Positions 43,149-56,931 of a stretch of DNA of 64,000 nt are shown here, piece by piece. How positions within the stretch are numbered: the stretch's first letter is position 1; each line of letters opens with the position of its first letter. The stretch is from positions 29,250,219 to 29,314,218 of the forward strand of contig NC_090730.1 in NCBI RefSeq assembly GCF_036898095.1. The letters run 5' to 3'. The translations under genes and the position numbers were made by a program. Source of the DNA: Palaemon carinicauda. Lineage: Eukaryota > Arthropoda > Malacostraca > Decapoda > Palaemonidae. The notes under the pieces were generated by a model. That model did not search any database. It saw only the letters and a program-made list of their open reading frames with translations, and had not been told where the DNA came from.

Positions 43149-43966
43149 TTTTTTGGGCTCAGGCCATGACGTCCTGATGGAAGTTCCTTCGTAGTAGCTT
43201 CCTAGGTTATATTCAACTACAGTGATATATCCCAGAGAATTTTACTTAAGGTATCCAGAATTCTAACTCCTGGCGCGAAGATCCCTGGCTTTCGCCTTTA
43301 GGGATATCGCATAATATCAGAGGGCGTATTCTTGACACGCCACATAGCTATCTACACCCCTAATAGCGTTTACGCTTCGAGAGGGGAAAGTGACAAGAAT
43401 TGTAGGAGAGCCGTTATTAAGGCATCGCTTCTACTCCTACTACTGTTGAGCACCAGTATGACGTCACGTCCGGGCGCTATCTTGCCATTCCTTCTGTTGT
43501 AGCGATACTAACTCCGTGTTTCCCAGTGCTTTATCGCTATTTTTGGATTACTTTACGGCTATGATGCTTTCTCCAGCCTCATCTGCCTCTGGAAAGTTGA
43601 GTATTATCTTTAATTTGTATAAATGTAAGCTCTTTCCAGTTTTTTCCTCGATAAAAGGTTTAATTAACGTAACGAGCTGTTGCCTAACCGGAGGCGTCAT
43701 GGACGCTGGCATTCGCTATGCATGTGTCATTTAGTCAGCCAGAACGACCTTCCCGGTATATTTCGCTTTAATAAATTTAGCCATTTAGCCTTTCTAGCTA
43801 GGAAATTTTATATTATGCCGATAGTATCATGGTTTCGGCGATTTAGGTAACCGATCCTCACTTGTGCTAGGCTTCCTAGCCTAGGCGTCTAGCCTTTACT
43901 TTCATATATGATATAGCTTTCCTAGGGTGATAATTTATTGAAGCTTTAGGTAATATTTTATACATA

Positions 43967-45065
43967 CAGTGAACCTCGTTTATTGCTGTAGATAGGTTCC
44001 AAACCCGGCCGCGATAGCTGAAAATCCGCGAAGTAGGGACACCATATTTACTTATTTATTTAACATGTATATTCAGACTTTTAAAACCTTCCCTTTACGT
44101 AGTACTGTTAACAAACTAGCCTTTAATGTACAGAACACTTAATGCATGTACTACAGTACCCTAAACTAAAACAGGCACAAATATTAAAGGCGATTTTATA
44201 TCATGCGTTTCCTAAACACGACAAAAAGCACGATAAAAAATGACAACCAGTGTTTTGTTTACGTATATCTCTGATCATAATGAAGAAACAGACGCATTTA
44301 CACATCTGTGTATAGGTTAGTTTTTGCATCGACAGCAATCTTACCAAGTATTGATTATATGTTGATTTTGTTATTACCAATGTTTTACTTAATTTTTCTT
44401 AGGACTTCCAAATAAATTAAATGAATGCCATTTATATAATGTTTTTCTTTATGACGCCGCCTGAAACGGAAACCTTCCATTCTTTTACTGTACGCTCTAT
44501 CTTTGATCGTAATAAACAAACGAACGCATTAAACGCGCTTGATGAAAGTTATAAATAATATTAAAAGCTTTTAGTAAATATGTTATTACAAATATTATTT
44601 ACCGTATCTATATAAAATCCTACATACGTAGCAAAGCAGGAAAAAAACTTTTTTTCTTTTTTTTTTGGCGTATAATCAACAATAACAAACTGCTGCTAAT
44701 AACCGAATGATAATTTACGATAATTCTAAACTGTTACTAAAGATGATTCTCCATTCCATATCCAAAATACTTTTCCTAACTTCAGTTATAAGTCAACTTG
44801 TACCCCCCTCAATTATGAAACCATCTAAAAATAAAAAGTAAGAGAAGAAGCAAGTAGCCTACTAGGCCGATTTTTAAAGTTGTCGAACAATTAAGTTACC
44901 GCTATAACGTTCGATGTGACAGTGCGAGATTGGAGAAAGTAAGGAAAATTGAATCATGATTGATTTTCTATATAAATGAAACTTTGTGAAGCAACAAAGA
45001 TTTCATTTGTTAGTGAGATAGAGGTAAGGGATGAGAGGTAGTGAAAAGTAGTCCACAGAGAGAGA

Positions 45066-45117
<52 letters not shown>

Positions 45118-45539
45118 AAGAGAGAGTGAGTTTTAAACGTAATAAACAAAAAAATATGATAGGTTATAACACATTGGTGCTTATGTAATATCAACTGTAT
45201 AGATGGTTTGAATAAGTTAAGAAATGGTATAAACAATACTTCGTACGCGCATATTCTTGAGACCGGCAGCTAGACGTCAGCTGATCTGATCACAGCCAAA
45301 AGTAAAACAAAAAGAAGTCAACAATACTCGATTTTTAAAGCACACCCGAATTTTAAAAACAAAAGTACACGCTTTCTTAATGTGCAATTAACTATTTAAA
45401 GAGTAGCAATTTTCTAGAATAAAATGTTTCCCCAAAAAATAGTGTTTTGCTGATGAAATCGGATGCTGTATTTAATGAAAAAAGTCCGCGAAGTCGTGAA
45501 TCCGTGATGGTCGAACCGCGAAGTAGCGAGGGCTCACTG
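43967..45539. mobile_element. TA-flanked non-autonomous DNA transposon, copy 2, 1573 bp, with inverted core
   Basis: The left end CAGTGAACCTCG is preceded by TA (43965-43966), and the right end, read inward, is CAGTGAGCCCTCGC followed by TA (45540-45541). Both outer parts are collinear with copy 1 (26727-28564). The core at about 44925-45465, including a (GA)n tract, is the reverse complement of copy 1 at about 27880-28435. No transposase is present. Confidence 0.8.
45057..45126. repeat. (GA)n microsatellite
   Basis: This interrupted GA run lies within the inverted core of the TA-flanked transposon copy 2. It is the counterpart of the (TC)n at 28233-28294. Confidence 0.95.
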
Positions 45540-46059
45540 TATAAGATATTACTCCATAAATTTTCCTCTTCCAAAGATAGTATTCGAGAGAGTTTCGGTG
45601 ATTTAGGTAATCGATTCTCACCGCTCCTAGGCTATTAGCCTAGGGGCTTTAGTATACTTTCATACATGTCCCCGATTGCTCTTGTATCGCCTTATTTAAG
45701 TGGAGACTGATACCTCCTAATCTTTTATAAGTGATAATAATCTCCCTAGGAGATTTAAGTGCAATCTCTTCTCCCTCTGAGTTAGCCTAGGCTTAACCCT
45801 GGATAGGTACGATGGGTCGTTTGCGACCCCGAGCGTCAAAAAAAAACAGGTTTTTCTCACGTGACTCACCCCCGTGACTGAATTTGTGGGTGATCGACCT
45901 GCAGGAGGTGTCTCCCCTACACGCTCTAGTAGTGTCCAGATGTGCATTGTTGTAGCTGTACTCCTTCCCCGATTTCTGAGACGCGTCGGGGTCGTTCGCG
46001 TCCGAGTTTACCCTTCTAAGGTAGTTTGCATAATTATCAAAGTTATTACGTATTATGAA

Positions 46060-47990
46060 ATTGTCGTAGAATGGTGCAACTTGTATAGGTTATCAGTTGT
46101 GGAAAGTCTTGGTGGATTGTTTGGCTACCATGTGCATGTTTTTTTTTTTAGTTAAAATGTCGTTCATCACCACGAGGACCATTTTACCGCGAGTGCCCCT
46201 TTTTCATTTTTTTTCATTTTTTTGCCAAGTCATTTTTCCATAAGATATTGCCAAATAGTGTCGTAAAACTTTTGCTTGTTTAGTGTTGGAAAGTGTGTCT
46301 AGATGATCTGGCTACCCATGCATGACTTTGTTTTTGTCAGATACGACGTAGTTATTGGTATATTGGGTATTTAACTGCGGTTACCAATTTCTGTTTTTTT
46401 TTCAATATTTGTAAAAATTACTACGTAGTAAGGAATTGCCGTATATTATTGATTTTTTTTTCATGTTTATGTGTTAGAAAGTGTGCCTTGATGGTTGGGC
46501 TAACACGTGCATGTCTTTTTTTTTTATCTGAGATGTCGTATATTAGAATGTCGGGCATTTTACCGCGAGTGTCCCTTTTTAATTTTTTTTCATTTTTTTG
46601 CCAAGTCATTTTTCCGTAAGATATTGCGAAATAGTGTCGTAAAACTTTTGCTTTTTTAGTGTTGGAAAGTGTGTCTAGATGATCTGGCTACCCATGCGTG
46701 ATTTTGTTTTTGTCAGATACGACGTAGTTATTGGTATATTGGGTATTTAACTGCGGTTGCCAATTTCTGTTTTTTTTCAATATTTGTAAAAATTTACTAC
46801 GTAGTAAGGAATTGCCGTATATTATTGATTTTTTTTTCATGTTTATGTGTTAGAAAGTGTGCCTTGATGGTTGGGCTAACACGTGCATGTCTTTTTTTTT
46901 TATCTGAGATGCCGTATATTAGAATGTTGGGCATTTTTCCGCGAGTGCCCCTTTTTATTTGTTTTGCATTTTTTTGCTTAGTCATGTTACCGTAAGGAAT
47001 TGGCAAGTAGTGTCGCAAAACTTATATTTTTATAGTGTTGGAAAGTGTTTCTAGATGATCTGGCTACCCATGCCTATTTTTTTTTTAGCCAGATATGGCG
47101 TATATATAAGTATGTGTTCGATTTTCCTGTGATTGCCATTTTTTCGTTTTTTCCCATTTCTTTCAAAATTACTACGTACTAAGGAACTATCACAGAGTAA
47201 TATTTCATTTATATGTTTATTTGTCGGAAAATATGCCTTGATGGTTTGCCTAGCACGTGGCTGAAATTTTTTTTTTCTGAAATGCCGTATATTAGAATGG
47301 CCATTTTTCCACGAGTGCCCCTTTTTATTTGTTTTGCATTTTTTTGCTTAGTCATGTTACCGTAAGGAATTGGCAAGTAGTGTCGCAAAACTTATAATTT
47401 TATAGTGTTGGAAAGTGTTTCTAGATGATCTGGCTACCCATGCCTATCTTCTTTTTTTAGCCAGATATGGCGTATATATAGGTATGTGTTCGATTTTCCT
47501 GTGATTGCCATTTTTTCGTTTTTTCCCATTTCTTTCAAAATTACTACGTACTAAGGAACTATCACAGAGTAATTATTCATTTAGATGTTTATTTGTCGGA
47601 AAATGTGCCTTGATGGTTTGCCTAGCACGTGGCTGAATTTTTTTTTTTTTCTGAAATGCCGTATATTAGAATGTTAGCCATTTTTCCGCGAGTGCCCCTT
47701 TTTATTTGTTTTGCATTTTTTTGCTTAGTCATGTTACCGTAAGGAATTGGCAAGTAGTGTCGCAAAACTTATATTTTTATAGTGTTGGAAAGTGTTTCTA
47801 GATGATCTGGCTACCCATGCCTATCTTTTTTTAGCCAGATATGGCGTATATATAGGTATGTGTTCGATTTTCCGGTGATTGCCATTTTTTCGTTTTTTCC
47901 CAATTCTTTCAAAATTACTACGTACTAAGGAACTATCACAGAGTAATGATTCCTCTAGATGTTTATTTGTCGGAAAATTTTGTTTACTTT
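46060..47990. repeat. ~376-bp dimeric satellite array inside the piggyBac-like element
   Basis: The landmark CCGCGAGTGCCCC (or a variant) falls at 46187, 46563, 46939, 47309 and 47686, giving spacings of 376, 376, 370 and 377. Each unit contains two related halves of about 188 bp, one with GGAAAGTGTGTCTAGATGAT and CTGGCTACCCATGC, the other with AGAAAGTGTGCCTTGATGG and GCTAACACGTGC. This is a higher-order dimer. T-rich tracts separate the landmarks. Confidence 0.9.
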
Positions 47991-48910
47991 TTTTTTGATT
48001 GAATATCATCAAATTTTTTTAGCTAAAATATTGTTTTACATTTTTTTTTTCGATTTTATTTCCCTTCAAAAAAATTTTTTTGGGTCAGAATTTTAATTTT
48101 ATAGTCGTAAAATAATCGACAATTATCCAGCAACCCACCATACAATTTTTATGCATATCCAATAATAATTAGATTAGTAAATAACACCTTGAAATTGACA
48201 TACCCTTCCTACATTTCAAGTGGCAGATTAGGGAGTCTGAGTCAGTGTGGTTGGCGGCCATTTTGTGGACATATCCGAAGCGTAAGCTGCCCTATCTATA
48301 TATATTCTTGTTCCCTATAGAATTTGTGATATTTTGGTATATTTTTACCTGCATAAATATCATATTATATATTAAATATATGTATTTTTTTACGAAATTT
48401 CTAAGTACTCAAAAAATTACCTTTAGATATGGCCCCTGATATAAATGTAATTTACAAAATAATGAAGATTTTTTTACATATTTCTATTTTAGGATAACAT
48501 ATGTTTATTCCCTAAAAAAATTAGCCACTTCCTATTTCATTTGGGTACCCAAAAAAATTCATGAAATTTGGACAAATTTTTTTGGCCAAAAAAAGTTACC
48601 CTTTTTTTCTCATTTCAGATCTTCACCTCCATGGGTCTGACTTCATCCAAAATACATCAAGATGTGTCCTAAACATTCAAGAATCAATTCCTAAAAGGAT
48701 TTGTGTATATATGTATAAACTTTTTTTTTATGAATTTTTATGTCAGGTCTTTTTTTTTTCTACTTAATTTTTTAAAATATTTATAATAAATAGTTTTTCT
48801 GCAGATGAGTAGTATTTATCTTTACAGTTGTTTTAAGCATTCATTGAAGTTTTTTTTGGCAAAAGAAAAAAGGAGGTTACTGCAAAAACTGATTTTTCAA
48901 GAATTTTTTT
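47991..48910. other. AT-rich right half of the piggyBac-like element
   Basis: It is T-rich, with short ORFs only and no transposase motif (no DDD domain or C-terminal Cys-rich motif). Confidence 0.5.
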
Positions 48911-49059
48911 TGGCGTCGGGGTCATTCGCGTCCGAGTATACCCTTAAAGGGGTGTCCGAGGAGCGTACCTATCCAGGGTTAACCCTAGTCAGCTTTGCCT
49001 TGAATTTCATTCGGGTAAATCTAGGCTTGGGTGTTTCTGCCCCCTCCCTTAACCGCTGA

Positions 49060-51157
<2,098 letters not shown>

Positions 51158-53113
51158 GAGGACCATCCCAAATGTGGGAACCATTTCTGTAATATCCGCA
51201 GTAAGAACTTCTGCGGCCATGGACTGTGCAGGACGCACGCGCGCTGCGCAGCGACATCAGGTTCTCTGAAGTATTGGGACCCCCAGGTATGTGATGTATG
51301 CTCAAATCTGGTTACTGAGGCTTTTGATGATCAAAAGTCGACTGAGTCAAGGGATGCAGCAAGAGAGAAGCTGCGTAAGTGGGTCAGGGATTTTCAGAAG
51401 AACACCACCGGGTCATACCTTCCTAACAAAAAGATGAGGGCCTGTTTTTCCGTAGGGCATCTTCGGATGCAGTCATCCCGCAACCTCACGCAGAGATCCC
51501 CCTTGTCCAGATTCCGGTAGAATCTGACGTATCGGATGCCATGAAGGACATCCAGCTAGAAGACAACATGTCAGTTATTTCGGAAGACACTGAACGTAGT
51601 CTTCAAGCCATAGACCAGGAGCAAGAGTCTGTGTTGCCTCCTGAGTCCAACGATGAAAGAACCGGAATAGTTTCGGTTTCCTCAGCTCCGGTGGCAGAGC
51701 CCGTCCCCTCGACCTCCTCTGCCCCTCACCTGGCTGACATAAGCCAAACCTTAACCTTTATCCTGTCTATGTTTCAGGATATGAAGGAGGAGTCTACCGA
51801 GAATGAAGCTGTGCTTAGGTCAGAGATGCACCAACTCATAGCTTCTTGTATAGCTCCGAAGAAGCTAAACTTGAAGGACCTTCCTGCTTTCTCGGACGTC
51901 AACCCATGGAGGCATGCTGAGCACATGCCCATGTCAGGAGGTACGATCTTCCTCTCTGACAAGCTGGGCACAGTCCCAGTGGAAGATGTGGAATTCTGGC
52001 CCAGCAAAGGGGCCTACCCAGACTGCTATGTTCGTCTGAGGACGGAGCCTCCTTCGAAAGAGGAGACAGAGCCGAAAGAGGTCATAATCCTTGACCTTCC
52101 AAAGCTCAGGCCTTGTTTACAAGCACGCTGAAGGAGAGGGCCTTCACTAGTTCCAAAGTGCCAGCTCTGAGTAAAAAGCACCCATCCTTTGTTGCCTCTT
52201 CTACCTGTGCCTTCCCCTTTATGGAAAAAGGGTTTAAGGCAGTCGCGGCAGGTAAACCTTGTCCCACACTCGAAGAGTGTAGGCCGTTCTTCCTTGCCCT
52301 ACCATCAAATGATGCGGACTGGAAGGACGTGTTTAGTACCTTCTCAGTTGGGAAGTTGGAGGCCGACATTGCCGGACGTCAGTTCGGAGAAGACCTCCCT
52401 AAGTTGTCAGACTTCCACCGGCGAAGGGAGCAGGAAACAAAGGAAAGACTTGCCGCCTCAATGTTTCTTCAGACTGGACTGGAGACAAGGGCAAGCGTCT
52501 CCCCAACCCCAGACATGTACATGGTCTTTGCCAAGGCTCACCTGGCAACAGTCACCAAAGACCTGTACAACTTTATCAAAGCCAGACGGGCTTGTAGAGA
52601 GTTCGTGTTCGCCTCGGCTGCAGTGAGGCACGAACCAAGGAAGTTGATATCTTCTGGGGAAAAGACCTCTTCCTAAGTGAAGTGGTCAAAGAGGTTGTTG
52701 ACAAAGCTGCCACGGAGAATAGAAATCTTCTCCAAAAGTGCGGTTTGTTAACAAAAAGAAAGTCTTCACCAGATGAGGGTCCCCAACCCAAAAGGAAGAC
52801 TAAGAGACCAAGAGCGCCCTCTCGCCCCCCTAGACAACAACAACAATTTCCCGTGGCCATGGTGTCCAAGACTGTGGCACAACCACCCACTACGTACCAA
52901 TTGGTACCCCAGCAACTAGCGACACAGCTGCCTGTTTTTACCCCGACCTTTGAAAGACAATCCACAACCTTTCGGCCGAAGTCTCGAGGTTCTTTTCGAG
53001 GCTCCTCTAGATGCCCCTCAAGAGGCGGGGGGGGGGGGGGGGGGCAACAAGGGTGGACGTGGCCAAGGAGGCAAGTCCTCCACCCAGCACTCCAAGTGAG
53101 ATGCTTCCGGTAG
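51158..53113 (+). pseudogene. gag: DIRS family C Gag, frameshifted
   Basis: Immediately after the acceptor-like AG the frame encodes a Cys/His-rich domain: [37 protein letters not shown]. After frame changes near 51440, 52120 and 52676 it continues as an acidic Ser/Pro/Glu segment (51541-52131). A helical capsid-like part follows (52113-52676: WKDVFSTFSVGKLEADIAGR, LATVTKDLYNFI). The end is basic and Arg/Gly/Gln-rich (52682-53113), with a G-run near 53027-53042. It would form the particle that carries element RNA. Three frameshifts make it non-functional as it stands. Confidence 0.7.
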
Positions 53114-53331
53114 GAGGGAGACTTTTCTCTTTCCGGGATCGTTGGACCTTCGATCCCTGGGTCCACAGCCTGATCAAGAACGGACTGGGTTGGAGCTGGA
53201 ACACAACTCCACCAACTTTTCCTCAATTCTTCCAACACTCAACCTCATTCTGGAAGGATATGTCCAAGAACTCTTAGACAAGTGAGTCATAAGGAGAGCA
53301 AAGTCCATCAAGTTCCAGGGAAGGCTGTTTT

Positions 53332-54396
53332 GTGTTCCGAAGAAGGACTCAGAAAAACTCAGTCATTCTGGACTTGTTGCCACTCAACAAGTTCATAATG
53401 AACCACAAGTTCAGGATGCTTACTCTTCAACACATAAGGACCCTACTGCCGAAGCAGGCATGCACAGTCTCCATAGACGTGGCGGACGCATATTGGCATG
53501 TCCCAATCAATCGACAAGTTTCCTCCTACCTAGGATTCAAGCTGCAAAAGAGACAATACATCTTCAGAGCCATGGCCTTCAGACTAAACATAGCCCCAAG
53601 GGTATTCACAAAGCTTGCAAACGCAGTCATTCGTCAACTACGCCTAAAGGGAGTTCAGGTGATTGCCTACCTGGACGACTGGCTGGTGTGGGCAGCATCC
53701 GAAGCAGAATGCACGCAAGCCTCTAAGGAAGTGATCCAGTTCCTGGAACATCTAGGATTCAAGATCAACTTGGAAAAGTCTCGACTATCTCCAGCTCAAA
53801 AGTTTCAATGGCTGGGCGTTCATTGGAACTTACAGTCACACCGCCTCTCCCTTCCATCAAAGAAGAGGAGAGAGATAGCGGGATCTATCAAGAGACTTTT
53901 ACGATCTGACAGGATATCAAGACGGCAACAGGAGAGGGTACTGGGCTCTCTCCAGTTTGCCTCAGTGACAGACCCAGTGCTGAGAGCACAATTAAAGGAT
54001 GCATCAGGAGTCTGGGGAAGATACACATCAAACGCTCGAAGAGATCTAACAAGACCGATACCAACTCGTCTGCGATCACTTCTCAAGCCATGGTCGGAGG
54101 CCAAGTACCTAAAGAAGAAGGTACCCTTGCAACCACCTCCACCCTCGTTCACCGTTCACACGGATGCCTCAAAGGAAGGATGGGGAGGCCACTCTCAGCA
54201 ACGGAAAGTCCAAGGAATCTGGTCCTCCCTCTTCAAGGCCTTCCACATCAACATTCTGGAAGCCATGGCAGTTTTTCTATTGCTGAAGAAACTGAAGCTT
54301 CGCTGCTCGATCCACATCAGACTGGTCCTGGACAGCGAAGTGATAATGAGATGTCTAAACCGACAAGGTTCAAGATCGCCCAAATCAACCAAGTGA
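53332..54396 (+). CDS. DIRS family C reverse transcriptase / RNase H, long open frame
   Basis: The 354-residue frame begins inside the RT fingers (a frameshift just upstream hides the true N-terminus): VILDLLPLNKFI, CTVSIDVADAYWHVPI (first catalytic Asp), MAFRLNIAPRVFTKL and VIAYLDDWLVW with Asp115/Asp116. RNase H follows: FTVHTDASKEGWGG (Asp), INILEAMAVFLLLKKL (Glu) and LVLDSEVIMRCLNRQG (Asp, here with Ser where SDN is usual). Both active sites therefore look intact. The frame ends at 54396 close to the truncation point. No recombinase follows. Confidence 0.85.
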   Translation: MFRRRTQKNSVILDLLPLNKFIMNHKFRMLTLQHIRTLLPKQACTVSIDVADAYWHVPINRQVSSYLGFKLQKRQYIFRAMAFRLNIAPRVFTKLANAVIRQLRLKGVQVIAYLDDWLVWAASEAECTQASKEVIQFLEHLGFKINLEKSRLSPAQKFQWLGVHWNLQSHRLSLPSKKRREIAGSIKRLLRSDRISRRQQERVLGSLQFASVTDPVLRAQLKDASGVWGRYTSNARRDLTRPIPTRLRSLLKPWSEAKYLKKKVPLQPPPPSFTVHTDASKEGWGGHSQQRKVQGIWSSLFKAFHINILEAMAVFLLLKKLKLRCSIHIRLVLDSEVIMRCLNRQGSRSPKSTK

Positions 54397-54419
54397 TGTT
54401 GGCCATCCTCCGCCATTGA

Positions 54420-55130
54420 GGTTTCGGAGATAGCTCGTCAGCGCTCTCCTGCTACTGCTGATATAGTGCGGCAGCGCTTACCTGCGCGCCAGCGCGCACC
54501 TGCTGCCGTCGTTGCTGATAAAGCGCGTCAGCACTCACCTGTGCGCCAGCGCGCACCTTTTGCCAATGTTCCTGTTAAAGCGCGCCAGCGCTCTTCTACG
54601 AGCCAGCGCTCACCTGCAAGCCAGCGCGCCCTTAACCTACTGCGCGCCTTGTGCGCTAACGTTCTCCTGCGTGCCAGCGCTCACCAACGCGCCAAGGCTC
54701 TCCTGCGCGCTAACAATCTCTTGCGCGCCCCCGATCTTCGGATCTGGGTGCAGTAGGGATGTTTAAGGCTTCCCCTACTCGCCAGCGTGCCGTCTGCCTT
54801 CACCTGCGCGCCATCCCTCGCCAGCGCGCAATCGCTCGCAGTCACCTATACGCGCCCATGCCCATCTCCCACAGCAGTGATGCATCGCCAGCCTGATGTG
54901 CGCCCACAAGAAGCGCGCCAACGTACGCAGGGTCCAGCTGCGCGACCAACGACATCTTCTAGAGCGCACGATCCCTCGCCCACACGGGCTCTTCATCCTG
55001 ATCCTGCGCGCATGAACATTCACCCTCGCGCGCGAGCGCGCAATCTGTTTCCTGCGCACCCTCTGATGAGGGGGAAAGGTTCCAGAAAGGTCCAGGGACA
55101 TTTCTTCTTTGTCTTCTTTTTCTTTGCAGG
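54420..55130 (+). repeat. Degenerate GCGC-rich minisatellite in the Gag of copy A
   Basis: It consists of short imperfect repeats around CGCGCCAGCGCTCACCTG, encoding RQRSPA/ARQRAPA-type strings. It corresponds to the cleaner repeat at 60.2-61.3 kb in copy B. It ends at a pyrimidine-rich run and TTTGCAG (about 55113-55129). Confidence 0.75.
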
Positions 55131-55139
55131 GGAACCCCC

Positions 55140-56931
55140 TTGGAAACTCCTCCCAGGGATCGGTCGATCCCTGTCCCTCCAGAGGGAGTGTCTGACAGCG
55201 CAGCCGTCAGCCAGCAGCCTTGGTTTGGGGCACTGATCAGAGCGGTCATGCAGGCTTTTAAGCCTGTTCTCTCTGAACTGGGCCACAAATCCTTGGCGGC
55301 GTCTACTCCCCTGAAGAGAAAAAGAGGAGTTTCGGACACGGTGACTTCGCCGAGAACTAAGCTGTCTCCTCGTAAGCCTCCGAGGCAGGCCCCCTCCCCC
55401 CCCAAACTTTTTCTCCCTCCACTTCGGACCCCTTCGGACGAGGATTTCCCGTCCTCAGGGGAGTCACGTGAGGTGAGGCATTCCCCTATCGCACTAATGA
55501 GGGAAACCCCACTTCGCGCTGGAAAGTCTTCTCGGGTAGGGGCGAAGAAGAGCCTACCTCCGATGTTGTTGGAGTCCTGCATCCCTCCCAGGAGGGAGTC
55601 GAAGGACTCCAAGGCAGTACCAAAGTCCTCGTCTAGACTAAGATCGGAGCCAGCCAGTCACTTGGAGAACATCCGCGAGTCTCCCCAAGAAGAGCCTTTG
55701 GGGACAGGAGACTTCGCTGCTAGTCCTTCAGGAGGAGAGCTGCAGGAGTCAGTACATGCGTTTTGGCAGGTTCTGACCCTTATGAGGACTCTCAATGGGT
55801 TTGCCTGACCCAGAGATTCCTCCTTGAGAGGGCAAAGACACTGTCTTGGACCGAGTGTTTGGGACTCAAAAACCCTCTAAGGCCAGTGCAGCTTTGCCCT
55901 GGTCTCAAGGGGTTAAAAGTGCCAGGGACAAGATCGCCGTCCAGCTATCCGAGCTAGCCTCCTCCAGCCGATCCAGTGCCGGCAACAAGCTTCTCCCACC
56001 TCCTCGTGTACAGCAGAGAAGGTATTTCGAGATCTTAGAGGAGTCTAGTTTAGCTCTTCCCCTTCACCATTCATTGGAAGAGCTTACAAGGGGAGTCCCT
56101 CTTGAGAGAGACTCCAACTGGCAGGTCTCATTCTCGGCGACTGAGATCCTTAATCAGGAGAAGGTTGCGAAGTGTGCCATGCAGGCCACTTTGTGGCTGG
56201 ATATCTGGTTAGGGACCTTAGGTATCCTGATACGTTCGGAGGATTTATCCAAAGAACGTACTAGGAAAGCTTAGGAGACCTTTTTACACTCAGGCACTCG
56301 CACGATCGAGTTTCTGGCCCACCAAGTCTCGAACTTGTGGGCAAACACCATCCTGAAACGTCGGGATGCGGTGGCTGAGAGATTCCATCAGAAGGTCCCT
56401 AGCACCGAGATAAGCAGGCTCAGACATTCTTCCGTGATGGGAACGAACCTGTTTGAGCCTAAGGACGTGGAGCATGCCGCTGAGAGGTGGAGGAAGTCCC
56501 ACCAAAACTCCCTCCTACATAGGGCTTTGACATCCAAGCCCTATAAATCTCCAGCACCCCTGCAGCCCCGTCCTACCAAGACCACGAAACCGACAACGGC
56601 AGCGAAGACAGTGGTGTCTAAGCCCTTTCCTGTCAAGGACAGCTCTCCAGGGGAGGGAGCAGCCGAGGCCGCAAACGCTAGGATTGGCAATACCCCTGCA
56701 TGTCCACCAGTGGGGGGATGCCTTCAAAGTTGCACAGACAGGTGGCAGCAACTCTGGGCCGATTCCTGGACGATTTCCGTAATCAGTCAGGGATATCGCG
56801 TCCCGTTCACAACATCTCTACCTCCCCTGACAACGAATCCAGTGTCATTGAGCTCCCTTGCCATGGGATCAGCAAGGGGGCAAGCCCTTCGGGCAAAAGT
56901 CCAGACCATGTTGAAGAAGGGCGCTCTCTAG
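55140..56931 (+). pseudogene. gag: Gag of DIRS copy A, frameshifted
   Basis: The frame from 55140 encodes SWFGALIRAVMQAFKPVL, LLESCIPPRRESKDSK and SPQEEPLGTGD, then breaks near 55800. It continues in another frame (55846-56274, LPLHHSLEELTRGVPL, with a stop where copy B has a Leu codon), then from 56335 (LKRRDAVAERFHQKV, EPKDVEHAAERWRKS). Within 56335-56931 it slips into the RT frame after PVKDSS, fusing Gag to the start of Pol before a stop at 56931. Confidence 0.8.

Larger units (their letters stand above)
45797..48978. mobile_element. piggyBac-like non-autonomous transposon, 3182 bp
   Basis: Perfect 15-bp terminal inverted repeats CCCTGGATAGGTACG are flanked by TTAA on both sides (45793-45796 and 48979-48982). 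TTAA targets and CCC-starting ends are the piggyBac hallmark. The sister DIRS copy has the uninterrupted site (GCCTTAAGC at about 20338-20346). Internally, GTTCGCGTCCGAGT at about 45988 recurs near the right end (GTCATTCGCGTCCGAGT, 48921-48937). A 1.9-kb satellite array fills the left half. No transposase ORF exists. Confidence 0.85.

Noticed and set aside
46060..47990. CRISPR-like regular repeats
   Set aside because: The units are ~376 bp, dimeric and without unique spacers. The context is eukaryotic transposon DNA.
52576..53238. 220-residue minus-strand ORF in family C DIRS
   Set aside because: It is a shadow of the Gag and RT coding region, and no domain is visible.
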